Shown here one piece after another: positions 62,436 through 64,000 of a DNA stretch of 64,000 bases. The translations under genes and the position numbers were made by a program. The first letter of the stretch is position 1; each line of letters opens with the position of its first letter. The stretch comes from Paenibacillus peoriae KCTC 3763 (lineage in GTDB: Bacteria; Bacillota; Bacilli; Paenibacillales; Paenibacillaceae): contig NZ_AGFX01000030.1 of the NCBI RefSeq assembly GCF_000236805.1, positions 62,001-126,000 on the forward strand. Reading direction: 5' to 3'. The notes under the pieces are model-generated. The model was not told where the DNA came from. It searched no databases and saw only the letters and a list, made by a program, of their open reading frames with translations.

Positions 62436-62918
62436 ATGACACCCAACCAACACTTGATGACTTATACGCTAAACAGCGGCATAAAGGGAACTGTCGACCT
62501 ATCCAGTAAGCAGGTTCAGGAATGGATCAAAGCATATCGAATTGGCAGCAAGTTTGTAACGGTAGTAGGCAAACAGTATTTTGGTTTAAACCCTGAGCTG
62601 GTAGCAGATTTTAAGGTACATAATGAATACTCGGAGCAGAGAGAGCACATATCCATGATACAGCCTGTGATAGAACGCAAGGCTATAGATTTGGACCCGC
62701 TGGCAGATGCATATAATCAGCATAAAACGTTAATTCAGGTTGAATGTAAATGTGGAGCTTCCTATATAGAGGAGTCCCCGCACAAAAGAACCAAGTGGTC
62801 CTGCAAGGAATGCAATAACATTGTGTTTCTGGATCGTAAAAAGGGCATGGTGGATACGGAAAAAGGCAAGGCGTGGTATATGACGAACAGGTATTATGTG
62901 GAAAGACAAAGCAACTGA
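62436..62918 (+). CDS. Zinc-ribbon protein of unknown function, tandem copy 1
   Basis: 160 aa from the ATG at 62436, 12 nt after GGAGGTG. N-terminal domain with MTYTLNSGIKGTVDLSSKQV, QEWIKAYRIGSKFVTVVGKQ and YFGLNPELVADFKVHN. The C-terminal domain has a C-x-C...C-x-x-C set (VECKCGASY; KWSCKECNNIVFLD), a likely zinc ribbon, and KKGMVDTEKGKAWYMTN. Close paralogue of the gene at 63053. No family name recognised. A long structured leader precedes it, and a terminator overlaps its stop. Confidence 0.78.
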   Translation: MTPNQHLMTYTLNSGIKGTVDLSSKQVQEWIKAYRIGSKFVTVVGKQYFGLNPELVADFKVHNEYSEQREHISMIQPVIERKAIDLDPLADAYNQHKTLIQVECKCGASYIEESPHKRTKWSCKECNNIVFLDRKKGMVDTEKGKAWYMTNRYYVERQSN

Positions 62919-62940
62919 CCTAGGTTAGTTGCTTTTATTC
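62909..62940 (+). terminator. Terminator overlapping the stop codon
   Basis: AAGCAACT/AGTTGCTT stem around GACCTAGGTT, followed by TTATT. The stop codon TGA lies in the left arm. Confidence 0.8.
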
Positions 62941-62996
62941 TATATGTCCATTCCCTGAATTTTTTAATCTCTATAGCCTTTTGCCAAATAATAAAA

Positions 62997-63025
62997 TTGA
63001 TGTTTTTTGCGCTTTGTAGTACATT
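62997..63025 (+). promoter_or_regulatory. Sigma-A-like promoter of zinc-ribbon copy 2
   Basis: TTGATG (62997-63002), 17-nt spacer, TACATT (63020-63025). It lies about 28 bases before the start at 63053, with AAGGAGG between. Confidence 0.5.
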
Positions 63026-63052
63026 ATCAAGTGTATTATAAGGAGGCTTCTC

Positions 63053-63544
63053 ATGTACGGACATAGACAAGATGATACTTTATACATCATGACTTACACA
63101 TTAAATAGCGGTATCAAGGGCACAGTGCCTTTGTCTAATCAGCAGATACAGGAATGGCTTGAGTGTTACAGAATTGGCAAAAAATTTGTAACCGAGATTG
63201 GCAAAGAGTACTTTGGACTGCATGCGGAACTGGTGGCAGATTTTAAAGTGCATAATCAGTATTCAAGTTATCAGGAGGTCATTATCCCGATTCAACAGCC
63301 GGATACTGGCTTAAAAGAGTTGTCCCAGGCTTACAAATCAACAGAAACCTTGATCAAAGTAGATTGTAAATGTGGTACATCGTATGTAACTGAATCCCCC
63401 ATTAAGCGGACCAAGTGGTACTGCACCAAATGCCGGGAGATTGTCTTTCTTGACAGTAAAAAGGGAATGGTTGACACATCCAGAGGCAAGGCTCATTATA
63501 TGACAAATAAGTATTTTGTGGAACGGGAAACAACTGGCGTGTAA
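63053..63544 (+). CDS. Zinc-ribbon protein of unknown function, tandem copy 2
   Basis: 163 aa; ATG after AAGGAGGC. Paralogue of the previous gene, sharing MTYTLNSGIKGTVPLSNQQI, YFGLHAELVADFKVHNQYS, the Cys pairs in VDCKCGTSYV and KWYCTKCREIVFLD, and KKGMVDTSRGKAHYMTNKYF. Differences are concentrated in the linker between the two domains. Its promoter region is short, in contrast to the long leader of copy 1, so the two are probably expressed under different conditions. Function unknown. Confidence 0.78.
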   Translation: MYGHRQDDTLYIMTYTLNSGIKGTVPLSNQQIQEWLECYRIGKKFVTEIGKEYFGLHAELVADFKVHNQYSSYQEVIIPIQQPDTGLKELSQAYKSTETLIKVDCKCGTSYVTESPIKRTKWYCTKCREIVFLDSKKGMVDTSRGKAHYMTNKYFVERETTGV

Positions 63545-63560
63545 GCCGGTTGTTTTTTTA
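63529..63560 (+). terminator. Terminator overlapping the stop codon
   Basis: ACAACTGGC/GCCGGTTGT stem around GTGTAA (containing the TAA stop), followed by T7. Confidence 0.8.
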
Positions 63561-63578
63561 TAATTGGGGGTGAATTTC

Positions 63579-63995
63579 ATTACAGAAAATCATTCGAACA
63601 ATGCATGGAATCGTATAAACCGTATGCACATCAACGAAACGCTTCAGTTGGAGCAAATCATCAGTGACCTGCGGGTGATGGGCTACGTGGCTTTTCATCA
63701 TCATCCGCAAATCGCAGGCGAGTCTGATGAACTGGAGGAGTTGAAACAGCAGCTTCTGTCGTTTTTTCAACAGCATCATATATTGTGGATCGAGGTAGAT
63801 CCCTTAACGCAATATGCGGTAATCAATAATATGGGCAAGGCGACGGTGCTAAAGCTGATTGGTCGCAGGATGAACCCGCTGCGTGATCTGAGAGCGAATG
63901 CTGCTTTGGCCGGGCAGCCGCTTCACGAATGGGATCGGGAAATAGAGCGGCTGGATCAACTGGTGCGTTTGCTGCGCTATACCCGTTTTACATAA
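63579..63995 (+). CDS. Small helical protein, unknown function, probable ATT start
   Basis: About 138 aa. The ribosome site GGGGGTG (63567-63572) is six bases before an in-frame ATT at 63579; the earlier TTG (63564) has no ribosome site before it and the first ATG (63624) is 50 bases further. The protein is mostly helical: MHINETLQLEQIISDLRVMG, DELEELKQQLLSFFQQHH, and a basic C-terminus LIGRRMNPLRDLRANAA with LDQLVRLLRYTRFT. No domain recognised. Confidence 0.65.
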   Translation: MTENHSNNAWNRINRMHINETLQLEQIISDLRVMGYVAFHHHPQIAGESDELEELKQQLLSFFQQHHILWIEVDPLTQYAVINNMGKATVLKLIGRRMNPLRDLRANAALAGQPLHEWDREIERLDQLVRLLRYTRFT

Positions 63996-64000
63996 GTCGC

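Overview
The window looks like chromosomal DNA of a spore-forming Firmicute, most likely Paenibacillus of the P. polymyxa group. Grounds for this: tandem thermolysin-type neutral proteases, GerE, CgeB-like and YhcN-like sporulation genes, strong AAGGAGG ribosome sites with frequent TTG/GTG starts, an EfeUOB-type iron system, and a cluster resembling the butirosin genes of this group. The species is inferred from gene content; no rRNA or tRNA gene was seen.

Layout. 1-4.8 kb: two tandem secreted M4 metalloproteases (minus strand), each preceded by the same leader element; a third leader copy at the left edge suggests another family member outside the window. 4.9-26.4 kb: a large cluster of GT2, GT4 and CgeB-like glycosyltransferases, sugar-nucleotide enzymes (RmlA-like nucleotidyltransferase, WecB-like epimerase, WbjB/WbjC-like dehydratase and reductase, two SDR epimerases), small helical proteins and an Arg-rich protein. 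Several sigma-K-like promoters and the CgeB homologues point to late mother-cell glycosylation of the spore surface. The proteins are linked by G-x3-G tags, basic tails and C-terminal repeat domains. 26.6-31.3 kb: LacI-type repressor, DUF4038 (apiosidase-like) hydrolase, an oxidoreductase remnant and a beta-glucoside-type PTS permease. 31.7-35.9 kb: Gld-like ABC transporter with a DUF4340 protein. 36.2-39.8 kb: two-piece sigma-like pair, secreted lipase/esterase, YhcN/YlaJ spore lipoprotein. 39.8-42.6 kb: GlcNAc catabolism (RpiR regulator, NagB, NagA).

43.0-55.3 kb: a compact same-strand operon of two acyl carrier proteins, a radical SAM/SPASM enzyme, two ATP-grasp ligases, a BtrH-like acyltransferase, an ABC-2 exporter (ATPase plus two permeases), a GT-B glycosyltransferase, a Gfo/Idh/MocA oxidoreductase and a BtrK-like PLP decarboxylase. 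The acyl-carrier logic matches the butirosin side-chain pathway (BtrI/J/K/H), but the aminoglycoside core genes are absent and the carrier/ligase pair is duplicated. This is the best candidate for an undescribed biosynthetic system here.

55.4-59.6 kb: Fur-controlled EfeM/B/U iron uptake. 59.8 kb: gerE. 60.2-62.0 kb: a BlaR1/BlaI-type pair whose sensor lacks a penicillin-binding domain, with three operator-like dyads. 62.1-64 kb: a candidate structured RNA leader, two tandem zinc-ribbon paralogues and a small protein of unknown function that reaches the right edge.
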